Positions 15,939 to 24,126 of a DNA stretch of 64,000 nucleotides are shown here, piece by piece. The stretch comes from Bradyrhizobium sp. AZCC 1610. GTDB lineage: Bacteria; Pseudomonadota; Alphaproteobacteria; Rhizobiales; Xanthobacteraceae. The stretch is from contig NZ_JAZHRR010000001.1 of NCBI RefSeq assembly GCF_036924515.1, forward strand, positions 1,025,001 to 1,089,000, in the 5' to 3' direction. The position numbers were made by a program, and so were the translations under genes. The notes below the pieces were generated by a model that saw nothing but the letters and a program-made list of their open reading frames with translations, ran no database searches and was not told where the DNA came from. Every line of letters begins with the position of its first letter. The first letter of the stretch is position 1.

Positions 15939-16373
15939 ATGAAAATTCACCGGATGGCTCAAGTCGCTTTCGTCGCCCTATTGCTGCTCATGGGTTTTAC
16001 AAGGGTATGCTTCGCTGAAACCGGCACGGTGAGTGTCGTATTTACCAAGGGCGGTTTTATCGTCGATGTCGGCGGCGGCCAGGGTGTACTTACCTTTCGG
16101 GGCAAGAAGTATCCCTTCACGGTTTCGGGCATGAGCTTGGGCCTTCAGATCGGCGCCTCCACCAGTAGGTTCGTAGGCAGGGCACTGAACTTGCGGCGCC
16201 CCGGCGATCTTGCAGGCAGCTATGCCGTCGCCGGCGCAGGCGGTGCGATCGCCACCGGAGCAGGGGGCGTGCAGTTGCAGAACGCCAACGGCGTCATCCT
16301 GCAGCTCAGTGGTGCCCGGGTCGGTGCTGAGGTGTCGGCTGCCGTGGGCGGGGTGACCATCACAATGCAATAA
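15939..16373 (+). CDS. Small exported glycine-rich protein, unknown
   Basis: The product is 144 residues. A signal peptide ends near FTRVCFA (residue 25), and the mature part is glycine- and valine-rich with repeated short strands (GGFIVDVGGGQGVLTF, GGAIATGAGGVQLQNANG), which suggests a beta-rich periplasmic or secreted domain. I do not recognise the family with confidence. GGGAGG precedes the ATG by 6 bases. A second small exported protein gene follows. Confidence 0.65.
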   Translation: MKIHRMAQVAFVALLLLMGFTRVCFAETGTVSVVFTKGGFIVDVGGGQGVLTFRGKKYPFTVSGMSLGLQIGASTSRFVGRALNLRRPGDLAGSYAVAGAGGAIATGAGGVQLQNANGVILQLSGARVGAEVSAAVGGVTITMQ

Positions 16374-16502
16374 GAAGCAGGCCCGCCGACTGGAGGCTGA
16401 ACCTCTGCAAACTTCATGTGCTGTGGCGGCCTGGAACATTCAGCGGCGCTGAGTTTTTGGCCGTCCGCCGGCAACTCCTCGCATCACGTTTGGGAGCCGC
16501 AA

Positions 16503-16955
16503 ATGATGAAGTGCACCAAATCGACGAAAGAGAAGCGAAGCGCTGCCAATAGAAAAGGCCTAATCGCACTTGCTGGCATAGTTGCGGTGTTCGGCAGCGG
16601 TGCGCTGGCGCAGACACCACCAGTCGCGCCCACCGGCTCGGCGGTACTCGCATTTGGCGTACTGGTTGGCCGGTGGGCGCGAACCGAAGGTCCATATGTA
16701 ATCAACATCAGTGCTGTTGATGAAAACGGCAAGCTTGATGCCAGTTATGCCAATCCGAGGCCGCTACCCTTTCACATCGCAGAAGTTGCCCGCGACGGAA
16801 ACGCACTCAAGCTATTCTTTGAATTACGCGCTGCCGGTTACGGCGGCTCAACTTACACACTCAAATATGATGCCGCGAGCGACAGTCTGAGAGGCGTCTA
16901 CGACCAAGTTGTCGTAAAGCAAAAATTCGACGTGGTTTTTAATCGTACGAAGTGA
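16503..16955 (+). CDS. Small exported protein, unknown
   Basis: The product is 150 residues. A basic start is followed by a signal segment (LIALAGIVAVFGSGALA, cut near AQT) and a mature domain of about 110 residues with lipocalin-like alternation: VGRWARTEGPYVINISAV, GNALKLFFEL, YDQVVVKQKFDVVFNRTK. The pattern GxW near the start of the domain and strands to the end fit a small beta-barrel, but this is by eye only. ATG 16503 and 16506 are both possible. Base composition is less GC-rich than the region average. Confidence 0.6.
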   Translation: MMKCTKSTKEKRSAANRKGLIALAGIVAVFGSGALAQTPPVAPTGSAVLAFGVLVGRWARTEGPYVINISAVDENGKLDASYANPRPLPFHIAEVARDGNALKLFFELRAAGYGGSTYTLKYDAASDSLRGVYDQVVVKQKFDVVFNRTK

Positions 16956-16990
16956 CGGTACCCGGCGTAATTTGACGATGCGCATAAAGA

Positions 16991-17016
16991 AGGCCCGGTG
17001 GCGAACCACAGGGCCT
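16991..17016. terminator. Hairpin between convergent genes
   Basis: AGGCCC pairs with GGGCCT, and GGTG with CCAC inside. It lies between the stop at 16955 and the stop at 17037 of the opposite gene. No clear U-run. Confidence 0.5.
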
Positions 17017-17036
17017 CAAGTCTCGGGGAGAAATAA

Positions 17037-17768
17037 TCAGCTCACGCGCTTCCAGGTCTGGCCGCCGCAGAACATGCCGCCGAAGGCGCAGCCCTGGACC
17101 TTGAGCGTGCTGGCGCCCTTCAGCGCAATCGTCGAGTCGTAATTGCGGCCGCTGTCGGGATCATGAATCCGGCCGGTCCACTTGCTGCCCTGCGGCTTCA
17201 TGTTGATCAGGATCCGTGCGCCGGTGTTGACGGCATAGCCGCACAGATTGGCGCCGCATTCCTCGATGCGAACGTTGCCCTTGTTCTCTTCCGTAGCCCA
17301 GATGCCGACCGGCGAATTCGGATCGGGCGCGGCGGCTGCGGCCGGAGCCGGTTGCGGTGCGGGCGCAGGCGCGGCGGCGACCGGTGCGGGCGGCGGAGGC
17401 GGAGCGGGCGGCGCAACTTCGGTCCGTGCCGGCGTCGCGGCTGCGACGGTCGTCTGAGCAGGGGCGGGCGTCACCGCTGGAGCAGCGGGCTGCGGCGCGG
17501 CGACCTGGGCCGGAGCCGGAGCGGCCGGTGCCGCTGGTGTGGTGTCGGCGACGTCATCGTCCTTGCTCTTGGAGCCCAGGCCCTTGAGATCGACATTGCC
17601 GAGCGTGCCGTTATAGCCGGGTGCGGTGATCTTGATGCAGGAAATGCCGTTGCAGTTGCGCGGCGATTCAACGCGAATGCGCTCGCCGTTGATCTGGAAG
17701 GTAATTCCGCCGGCATGCGCCGAGGTGGTGGCCATCAATAATGCGGCGAGGATGTAGAGCTTCTTCAT
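17037..17768 (-). CDS. DUF2147 exported protein, copy 1
   Basis: The product is 243 residues. After a signal peptide (first 19 residues) come about 55 residues with a Cys pair (NCNGISCIKI), a long Pro/Ala linker (about 80-150), and a C-terminal DUF2147 domain: PVGIWATEENKGNVRIEEC, LCGYAV, ILINMKPQGSKWTGRI, then FCGGQTWKRVS. DUF2147 domains are small beta-barrels of unknown function in Gram-negative periplasms. A close relative of the same layout lies divergently at 17955, and the two share a 186-bp promoter region. ATG 17768 has GGAGG upstream. Confidence 0.82.
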   Translation of the reverse strand: MKKLYILAALLMATTSAHAGGITFQINGERIRVESPRNCNGISCIKITAPGYNGTLGNVDLKGLGSKSKDDDVADTTPAAPAAPAPAQVAAPQPAAPAVTPAPAQTTVAAATPARTEVAPPAPPPPPAPVAAAPAPAPQPAPAAAAAPDPNSPVGIWATEENKGNVRIEECGANLCGYAVNTGARILINMKPQGSKWTGRIHDPDSGRNYDSTIALKGASTLKVQGCAFGGMFCGGQTWKRVS

Positions 17769-17843
17769 GACAGCCTCCTGAGCGGCTTGTGAGCAGGTCG
17801 CGGTGAACTTGGGCGGACCCTACGCGGCGCGAGGGACAGGTTC

Positions 17844-17859
17844 TGTGATACACGTCACA
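17844..17859. promoter_or_regulatory. CRP-type palindrome TGTGA-N6-TCACA
   Basis: The sequence exactly matches the CRP consensus arms TGTGA and TCACA with a 6-base spacer. It sits in the divergent promoter region of the two DUF2147 genes, its centre about 84 bases from the minus-strand start. Which CRP/FNR family member would bind it is not known. Confidence 0.6.
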
Positions 17860-17886
17860 AGACGCCCGGAAGCGCGGAGCGGCCCG

Positions 17887-17900
17887 GTGATTCAAATCAC
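17887..17900. promoter_or_regulatory. CRP/FNR-type palindrome GTGAT-N4-ATCAC
   Basis: The perfect inverted repeat GTGAT and ATCAC has a 4-base spacer, close to the FNR/FixK consensus TTGAT-N4-ATCAA. Its centre is 42 bp (four helix turns) from the other palindrome and about 61 bases before the plus-strand start at 17955. Confidence 0.6.
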
Positions 17901-17954
17901 ATTCAGTCGAGTTTCCCCGCGGCTAGCTTTCCGCATCACCTGCGGGAGGCTTCG

Positions 17955-18809
17955 ATGAAACGATTTTGTTTTCTCGCCGTGCTGATGGCGCTCAGTTCTT
18001 CGGCCTATGCCGGTCGTTCGATTTCATTCAGCGTCGGCGGCCATCGGGTGCACATCGAATCCTCCCGGCATTGCCGTTCGGCCTCGTGTGCCTCGATGTC
18101 GATCTCCAGAAGCCTCCACTGGCGCCGCAAGCGCGACCGCCATGACGACGATCGCGGCGCGGCAGTGCCGGCAAAGCCTGTGCCATCGGCGCCACAGACG
18201 GTTTCGTCGCCCGCACCGCCAGCGACCACGGCGCCCGCCAAGACCATCGTCGCCGCGCCGCCGCCGGCCGTCTACACGACGGCCGCATCGAGAAGCCAGA
18301 TCGTCGCTGCGCCTCCGCCACCTGCGCCGCCCGCCCCGCCACCGGTTCAACAGGTTTCGATTCCAGTGCCGCCACCTCCGCCGGTCGAAAAACCGGTCGA
18401 GACCGCGCAGCCTCCGCCGCAGGTCGAGCGCGTCTCGCATCAGGCCGACGAAGAGCCGTCGGATTCTCCGATCGGTGACTGGCAGACCGAAGGCAAGGGA
18501 ACGGTGCGGATCGCAAAATGCGGCAATGCGCTGTGCGGCTTCGTGCTCGGTTCGTCGAACGAGAAGGGCGAAGCGATCCTGATCAACATGAAGCCGAAGA
18601 CGGAAAGGCAATGGACCGGCGGCGTCTACAGCCAGGACTCAGGCGAGACGTATTACGGCACGATGTCGATGAAGGCGATCAACACGCTTCGCGTCGAAGC
18701 CTGCGCGCTCGGCCGCTTCTATTGCTCCGGCAACAATTGGAGCCGCATCACGCGCCGCGCCGACAGCCTGGTGACGTCGCGGCAGGTATCCGCCGAGCAG
18801 CGCTCGTAG
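17955..18809 (+). CDS. DUF2147 exported protein, copy 2
   Basis: The product is 284 residues with the same architecture as the divergent gene: signal peptide, a short Cys-containing region (HCRSASCASM), a longer Pro-rich linker (about 75-165), and a C-terminal DUF2147 domain (PIGDWQTEGKGTVRIAKC, LCGFVL, ILINMKPKTERQWTGGVY, FYCSGNNWSRI). The Cys pairs line up between the two. The ATG has GGGAGG 6 bases upstream. Shared layout and back-to-back arrangement indicate an old duplication kept with joint control. Function unknown; the Pro-rich linker could span the wall. Confidence 0.82.
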   Translation: MKRFCFLAVLMALSSSAYAGRSISFSVGGHRVHIESSRHCRSASCASMSISRSLHWRRKRDRHDDDRGAAVPAKPVPSAPQTVSSPAPPATTAPAKTIVAAPPPAVYTTAASRSQIVAAPPPPAPPAPPPVQQVSIPVPPPPPVEKPVETAQPPPQVERVSHQADEEPSDSPIGDWQTEGKGTVRIAKCGNALCGFVLGSSNEKGEAILINMKPKTERQWTGGVYSQDSGETYYGTMSMKAINTLRVEACALGRFYCSGNNWSRITRRADSLVTSRQVSAEQRS

Positions 18810-18822
18810 CCGCCCACGAAAA

Positions 18823-18847
18823 CGCCCGGTGGCACGGCCACCGAGCG
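18823..18847. terminator. Terminator hairpin between convergent genes
   Basis: CGGTGG pairs with CCACCG, extended by CGC and GCG, with AAAA on one side and TTC on the other. It lies 14 bases after the DUF2147 gene and 26 bases from the stop of the small gene on the other strand. Confidence 0.6.
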
Positions 18848-18872
18848 TTCAGGTCCATCTCTGGACGGAGGT

Positions 18873-18968
18873 CTAGAACACGCCAAGCACAATCGCGCCG
18901 ACGAAAGCGAGTGCAACATACGCGGTTACAACGCTAAGTCTGCTGACGAGAGGACTTACGAAATCCAT
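18873..18968 (-). CDS. 31-residue single-span membrane peptide
   Basis: An ATG at 18968 opens a frame of 31 codons to TAG. The peptide begins MDFVSPLVSRLSVV and then is hydrophobic (AYVALAFVGAIVLGVF), so it is one membrane helix ending at the C-terminus. AGGGAG is 8 bases before the ATG, and the gene ends facing a hairpin terminator. These three facts together support a real small protein. I do not know a function. Confidence 0.6.
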   Translation of the reverse strand: MDFVSPLVSRLSVVTAYVALAFVGAIVLGVF

Positions 18969-19160
18969 TGGGAGAGCTCCCTGGGTTCACGTCGTGCCCG
19001 CACATAACACTTAAGGTTAGCAAAGTGTTCCCGGCCCAAAAAGTCAGCGTCGCTGTCCATCCCGGGCTCTCCACCGGCGGCGGCCCCGGAAACATGGTAA
19101 AAAATTCGTAAAATCAACATGTTGAAGAGTCTTTAAATAAATTCGTTGAACGTGCGGGCG

Positions 19161-20420
19161 ATGACGCACGGAGTTCGTTTGTATCTCGTCGGCTCCTTCG
19201 TCCTCGTCTCGCTAGCGGGTTGTGGCCGCGGATTTTTTCAGTCCGCCGAGCGCGAACCGTGGCGTGCCGAGGCCGAAGTCGCTTGCCTGAAGTCCGGTGC
19301 GGTCAAGGAGAGCCCGGAATTGGTCCGGATCGACCCGATCTCCGGTCCCGGTGTGTGCGGCGCGGAATATCCGCTGAAAGTGGCGGCGCTCGGCGAAAAC
19401 ATCGCCAGCTTCGGATTTGCCGACGAAAGCCTGCGGCCGCCCGGAAATATCGGCAATCAGCCGCGCTGGCCGATCGCGCGCGCGCCGGCGGCAGCTCCGC
19501 CCCAGGGAAACTATCAAGGAAGCTATTCGGGAGGTTATCCGAATCCGGCGCCGCGCCAGCCGACCTATGCCGCGCCGTCGAACGGCCCGATCTCGCTGTC
19601 CGCGCCGGGCATCGCTCCGCAGGAGGATGACGTCGATCTGCCGCCCGAAGGCATGCCGGCAGCGCGCGACGGCGGCTATAGGGCGGCACCGTCCTATCCG
19701 CCGCGCGAGCGTTACACGGCGCCTTCTGCTACGCCGTACCCACAGCCAACCTATTCGCCACCGCCGGCAACGCCGGCCGCGCCACGGCTCGGGCCCGCGC
19801 AGGGCAATTCCGTCAGCGCGTTCGGACAGGTCTCGATGAAGCCCGCGGCGACGCTGGCGTGCCCGATCGTCTCGGCGCTCGACCGCTGGCTCACCGATTC
19901 CGTGCAGCCGGCGGCGATGCGCTGGTTCGGCGTGCGCGTCGTCGAAATCAAGCAGATCTCGGCGTATTCCTGCCGCGGCATGAACGGCAGTCCGCACGCG
20001 CATATTTCCGAGCACGCCTTCGGCAACGCGCTCGACATCGCAGCCTTCACGCTCGCCGACGGCAGGCGCATCACGGTGAAGGGCGGCTGGCGCGGCATGC
20101 CGGAAGAGCAGGGCTTTCTGCGCGACGTGCAGGCGGCCGCCTGCCAGCAGTTCAACACCGTGCTGGCGCCCGGATCCAACTCCCACCATGAGGATCACAT
20201 TCACGTCGACCTGATGCGCCGCCCCTCCCGCCGCACCATCTGCCAGCCGGCCGCCGTGTCGGGCGACCAGGTCGCCGCGCGCGCCGGGCAGCGTAATCCT
20301 TATGCGTCACGCGATCCCTATTCGACGGGATCGGTCGGAGCCAAGAAGTCGGTGTCGCGTTGGTTCAGGGGCAACAGCAAGGTCAACGAAGAAGACGAGT
20401 TCGAGGGTCATTATCATTAG
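19161..20420 (+). CDS. Extensin-like C-terminal domain lipoprotein
   Basis: The product is about 419 residues. The signal ends in a lipobox (VSLAGC), so the mature protein should be a lipoprotein. About 220 residues of Pro-, Tyr- and Ala-rich sequence follow, then a C-terminal extensin-like domain (about 225-365) with the zinc-peptidase-like pattern SEHAFGNALDIAAF and HHEDHIHVDL. Related folds are D-Ala-D-Ala or wall peptidases, so an action on peptidoglycan is likely but unproven. The ATG at 19161 is preferred; a TTG at 19146 is also in frame. Confidence 0.85.
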   Translation: MTHGVRLYLVGSFVLVSLAGCGRGFFQSAEREPWRAEAEVACLKSGAVKESPELVRIDPISGPGVCGAEYPLKVAALGENIASFGFADESLRPPGNIGNQPRWPIARAPAAAPPQGNYQGSYSGGYPNPAPRQPTYAAPSNGPISLSAPGIAPQEDDVDLPPEGMPAARDGGYRAAPSYPPRERYTAPSATPYPQPTYSPPPATPAAPRLGPAQGNSVSAFGQVSMKPAATLACPIVSALDRWLTDSVQPAAMRWFGVRVVEIKQISAYSCRGMNGSPHAHISEHAFGNALDIAAFTLADGRRITVKGGWRGMPEEQGFLRDVQAAACQQFNTVLAPGSNSHHEDHIHVDLMRRPSRRTICQPAAVSGDQVAARAGQRNPYASRDPYSTGSVGAKKSVSRWFRGNSKVNEEDEFEGHYH

Positions 20421-20431
20421 AGCCGCGGCTC

Positions 20432-20513
20432 CGTAGGATGGGTGGAGCGAAGCGATACCCATCAATCCCGTTCGCGAAGTGATGGGTTTCGCAAGGGCTC
20501 CACCCATCCTACG
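20432..20513. repeat. Palindromic element, type D copy 1
   Basis: CGTAGGATGGGTGGAGC and its inverse GCTCCACCCATCCTACG flank ACCCATC/GATGGGT inner arms. Copies 2 and 3 are at 51110-51187 and 52670-52752. Confidence 0.85.
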
Positions 20514-20515
20514 GG

Positions 20516-21439
20516 CTACCCCGCCAGCCGCTCCAGCAAGTCCTGCACGACGCCCTTCAGCAGATCGAGTTTGTATCCCGTCATCGGCAGCGGCTTTGCA
20601 CCTGATGTCGCTTGTTCTGCGGCACTGGCAATCGTTGCTGCATTGACCCGCTTGCCCTGCAATGCCGCTTCCACCGCCGCGAGCCGTAGCGGCACCGGGG
20701 CGATGCCGCCGGCGGCGAGGCGGACGAACCGGAACGCGCCGTCCTTGATCACGGCGCGGGCGCAGACTTCGACCAGCGGCCATTCGGCATGGGTGCGGCT
20801 GATCGCGCGCCTGTACAGCGCGCGCTCGCCTTGCAGCGGAACGGGAAGCTCGATGCTCTTGATCATCTCGCCTGGCTGCAGCGCGTTGTCGGCGGTGCCG
20901 TTGGAGCCGTCGCCGAGGAGATCGCCGATCGTCAGCGAACTCCTGCGGTCGGTGGTCACTTTCGCTTCATAGGCCAGCAGTGCCGCCGCCATGGTCGAGG
21001 GATGCGGCGCCACGCAGGGGCCGAGGTCGAAGACGACGTGATAGAGATGATTGCCGGACCGCGCGGGACAGTCAGTGCCGCCTTTCTTCAGGCAGGCGAT
21101 ATGCGGATTTCGAAAATACCAGCAGCGCGAACGTTGCGCGAGATTGCCGCCGATGGTGGCGAGGTGGCGGATCTGCGGCGTCGCCAGGCCTAGCGCGGAC
21201 GCCGCAATGCCCGGATACGCCGCGGCGATGCGTGCTTCGGCGGCGATGGCGGCAATGGTGGTGAAGGCGCCGATGCGCAAACTTCCCTCAGTGCCCCAAT
21301 GCATCCCGATCGTGTCGGGTGCGGCTGATATATCGATCAGCGGTCCCGTCGAGACGCCGCTGCGCCGTCGCTCGGAGAGGTCGGTACCGGCGGCGCGGAA
21401 TTCGCCTGCCTGTGTGGCGGTCATGGCTGATGGTGTCAT
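20516..21439 (-). CDS. FAD-binding subunit of a xanthine dehydrogenase-family enzyme (PaoB-like)
   Basis: The product is 307 residues with the medium-subunit FAD site: GAFTTIAAIA and ATIGGNLAQRSRCW. After that glycine motif comes an insertion with cysteines in CWYFRNPHIAC, GGTDC and LGPC. This is the pattern by which the E. coli PaoB-type subunit and some benzoyl-CoA reductase relatives hold a [4Fe-4S] cluster. It would pass electrons between FAD and the iron-sulfur/molybdenum protein encoded just upstream, which it overlaps by 4 bases. The substrate is unknown. Loss of one of these cysteines would argue against the cluster; all four are present. Confidence 0.85.
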   Translation of the reverse strand: MTPSAMTATQAGEFRAAGTDLSERRRSGVSTGPLIDISAAPDTIGMHWGTEGSLRIGAFTTIAAIAAEARIAAAYPGIAASALGLATPQIRHLATIGGNLAQRSRCWYFRNPHIACLKKGGTDCPARSGNHLYHVVFDLGPCVAPHPSTMAAALLAYEAKVTTDRRSSLTIGDLLGDGSNGTADNALQPGEMIKSIELPVPLQGERALYRRAISRTHAEWPLVEVCARAVIKDGAFRFVRLAAGGIAPVPLRLAAVEAALQGKRVNAATIASAAEQATSGAKPLPMTGYKLDLLKGVVQDLLERLAG

Positions 21440-24126
21440 GCGGCGGCCCTCCCTTTGAGCGCGGCGATGAGACGGTCGGGACGAATCGGCAGTTCGGTCA
21501 GCCGAACGCCGGTGGCGTTGAGAATGGCGTTGGCGACCGCCGGTGAGGTCGGCACGGTCGCGACCTCGCCGATGCCGACACTGCCGCCGAGCACGTGGTC
21601 GAAGCCGCCCTGGTCGAAATGCACGTCGATCATTGGCGTGTCCGCGATTCCCGGAATGCGATAATCCTCCATGCCGCCGCTGAGCACATCGCCGGTGCGG
21701 GAATCGACTTCGCGCGCTTCATAGAGCGCGTAGCCGATGCCCTGAATGACAGCGCCTGCCGCCTGGCTTCGCGCCAATGCCGGCGCCACGATCTTGCCGA
21801 CCGCAATGCCGGTGTGAACGTTGACGACGCGGGCATGGCCGAGCCAGGTATCGACTTCGACTTCCACCACCTGCACCGAACTCGGCACGCCGGCGCCGAT
21901 CGCAAGATTGGAGAAGCGCCGCATCATCCAGCCGAAGATCATGCCCATGAAGCCGGCCTGCTTCAGCGGCGACTGGACGCCCGGCGCCATCTGCCTGGAG
22001 TCTTCCGGCCGCACGCGGGAAGCGGAGAGGTCGGGCGAGCCTGCGAGCATTTCGCGCCATGGCGCGTTGGAGCCGGGGACCGGTTGCCGCTTTGCGTTTT
22101 GCTGGATCGCGGCCTTCAACTGCTCGATCGCCAGCAGCATCGGTGGGATCACCGAAGCCGTGACCCGGCTGCCGCCTGAACCCGGCCCTTCCGGCAGTTT
22201 CGAATCGCCGATCCTGACCTCGATCTCATGCGGCTCCAGCCCGAACTCGCGCGCGACCGTATTGGCGATCACGGTGCGGGTGCCGGTGCCGATGTCCTGT
22301 GTCGCGGTGCTGGCGATCAGGCGTCCACCCTTGACCGCCACTTCGACCTTCGAGCCGGGCTGCCACAGATAAAGCCAGTAGCCGGTGGCGACGCCGACGC
22401 CGCGGCGATAACGGCCGCTCTGCACGGCTATCGGTTTCCGGTTGCGCCACACCTCCAGGCTTGATGCCCAATCGTACAGTCGCTGTCGGTTGGGATCGGG
22501 ATCCCAGCGTTTGCGCAGCGCGATCGGATCGATGTTCATGCGCAGCGCCGCTTCGTCGATCGCCTGTTCCAGCGCAAACGCCATCGGCGGTCCGCCGGGC
22601 CCTCGGAAGGGAGCGCCGGCCGGCAAATTGCTGATGACGTCGAAATCGGCCAGTTCCTTGCCTTCTGCGGGATAGATCAGGCGGGCGAGTGCCGCGATGG
22701 TCGAATTGGTCGCGGCTCCTGTGTCGGCGTAGGCGGTTAGCGAAAGTGCTTTCAGTTCGCCTTGCTCGGACGGCAGCAATGCAATTTTCATTTCCGTCGC
22801 CGGCCGATAGCCGGTGACCGAAAGCTCCTCGTGCCGGTCGTAGGCTACTCTGACCGGCGCCTTGGCTTCGCGCGCCAGTTCGATCGCGGTGGTCGTTTCC
22901 ACGCCAAGCGCGGCCTTCGAACCAAAACCGCCGCCGACATGATCGGCAATCACGCGCACCTTGTCGTGGCCGAGCTTGTAGCGCTTGGCGATCAGCTCCA
23001 TCAGGTGAAACACCGACTGCGTCGAAACATGCACGGTCAGCCGGTCGCCATCGAAACGCGCGACCGCGGCATGCGGCTCGAGGCAGGCGTGCTGTTGCGT
23101 ACCGGTGCGGAAGGTGCCCTCGACCAGCAGCGGGTTATTTGCCGCGCGCGCGCCGTCGACCCAGCTCCGCACCTTCTTCGGCTTCTTGGAGAACGCCGCC
23201 GATGGTCCGCGGATATTGCCTTTCCAGGCGGCCGGCGCACCGCCGCCTTCGGAGACGTTGCCGGCCTTCTTGCGCGCGGATTTTTCGAACACCACCGGCG
23301 CATCGGTCCTGCGCGCCTCGTCGAGCCCGATCGCCGACGGCAGGCGTTCGCTGCCGAGCTTGATGGCGGCGATCGCGGCCAGCGCGGACTTGCGATCCCT
23401 CGCCGCGACCGCTGCGATCGGCTCGCCGACATAGCGGACAATGCGATCGTCGCCGAGCAGCGAGATCGCGGCACTGACACCCGGCATCGCGCGCGCCGGC
23501 GCCAGATCGAGTTCACCGATGCGCGCATGCGCGAACGGCGAGCGCAGGATCACGCCTTCGAGCTGGCCGTCATGATGGATGTCGACGGTATACTTCGCCG
23601 ATCCCGTCACCTTGTCGCGCGCTTCCATGCGCGGCGGGAGGATGTCGTCGCCGTCGAAGCGGCCGGCGCAGGCATCCGCCACGGCACGGAAGATGCCGTC
23701 ATAGGCGCCGCAGCGGCAGAGATGGCCCGACAGCGCCGCGCCGATTTCCTCGCGCGACGGCACCGCCGTCCCCTTGGCCGCGCGCCAAAAAGCGTGAAAC
23801 GCCGCGGCCTCGACGATGAAGCCTGGCGTGCAGAAGCCGCATTGCAGGGCATCGTGCGCCATGAAGGCCTTCTGCACCGGGTGCAGTTTTGCAGCGCCGA
23901 TGCCTTCGACGGTGGTCACGTTCGTGTTCGCGGCTGATCGAGCCGGCATCAGGCAGCTCACGGCGGGCTCGCCATCGACCAGCACGGTGCAGGCACCGCA
24001 CACGCCGGCCCCGCAGACCAGCTTGGTGCCGGTGAGATCGAGCGCGTCGCGCACGACGTCGACCAGCAGCGCATCGGGATCGTCGGGGAGGGGAGCGAGC
24101 TTGCCGTTGATCGTCATCGTGCTCAT
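21436..24126 (-). CDS. Fused [2Fe-2S]/molybdopterin oxidoreductase of the xanthine dehydrogenase family
   Basis: The product is 896 residues. Residues 1-150 hold two [2Fe-2S] sites: Cys38, 43, 46, 58, then Cys96, 99, 137, 139. The rest is the molybdenum-cofactor subunit, with GGGFGSKAALGVE and, near the end, GIGEVATVP containing the catalytic Glu. Usually the small iron-sulfur and large subunits are separate, or all three domains are one chain with FAD in the middle; here FAD is a separate gene and the other two are fused. ATG 24126 has GGAG upstream; 4-base overlaps join it to both neighbours. No maturation (XdhC-like) gene is near. Confidence 0.88.
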   Translation of the reverse strand: MSTMTINGKLAPLPDDPDALLVDVVRDALDLTGTKLVCGAGVCGACTVLVDGEPAVSCLMPARSAANTNVTTVEGIGAAKLHPVQKAFMAHDALQCGFCTPGFIVEAAAFHAFWRAAKGTAVPSREEIGAALSGHLCRCGAYDGIFRAVADACAGRFDGDDILPPRMEARDKVTGSAKYTVDIHHDGQLEGVILRSPFAHARIGELDLAPARAMPGVSAAISLLGDDRIVRYVGEPIAAVAARDRKSALAAIAAIKLGSERLPSAIGLDEARRTDAPVVFEKSARKKAGNVSEGGGAPAAWKGNIRGPSAAFSKKPKKVRSWVDGARAANNPLLVEGTFRTGTQQHACLEPHAAVARFDGDRLTVHVSTQSVFHLMELIAKRYKLGHDKVRVIADHVGGGFGSKAALGVETTTAIELAREAKAPVRVAYDRHEELSVTGYRPATEMKIALLPSEQGELKALSLTAYADTGAATNSTIAALARLIYPAEGKELADFDVISNLPAGAPFRGPGGPPMAFALEQAIDEAALRMNIDPIALRKRWDPDPNRQRLYDWASSLEVWRNRKPIAVQSGRYRRGVGVATGYWLYLWQPGSKVEVAVKGGRLIASTATQDIGTGTRTVIANTVAREFGLEPHEIEVRIGDSKLPEGPGSGGSRVTASVIPPMLLAIEQLKAAIQQNAKRQPVPGSNAPWREMLAGSPDLSASRVRPEDSRQMAPGVQSPLKQAGFMGMIFGWMMRRFSNLAIGAGVPSSVQVVEVEVDTWLGHARVVNVHTGIAVGKIVAPALARSQAAGAVIQGIGYALYEAREVDSRTGDVLSGGMEDYRIPGIADTPMIDVHFDQGGFDHVLGGSVGIGEVATVPTSPAVANAILNATGVRLTELPIRPDRLIAALKGRAAA

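Noticed and set aside
15646..15942. 98-codon frame between the GFA gene and an exported protein gene
   Set aside because: No ribosome site, no domain, and the 24-bp palindrome falls inside it.
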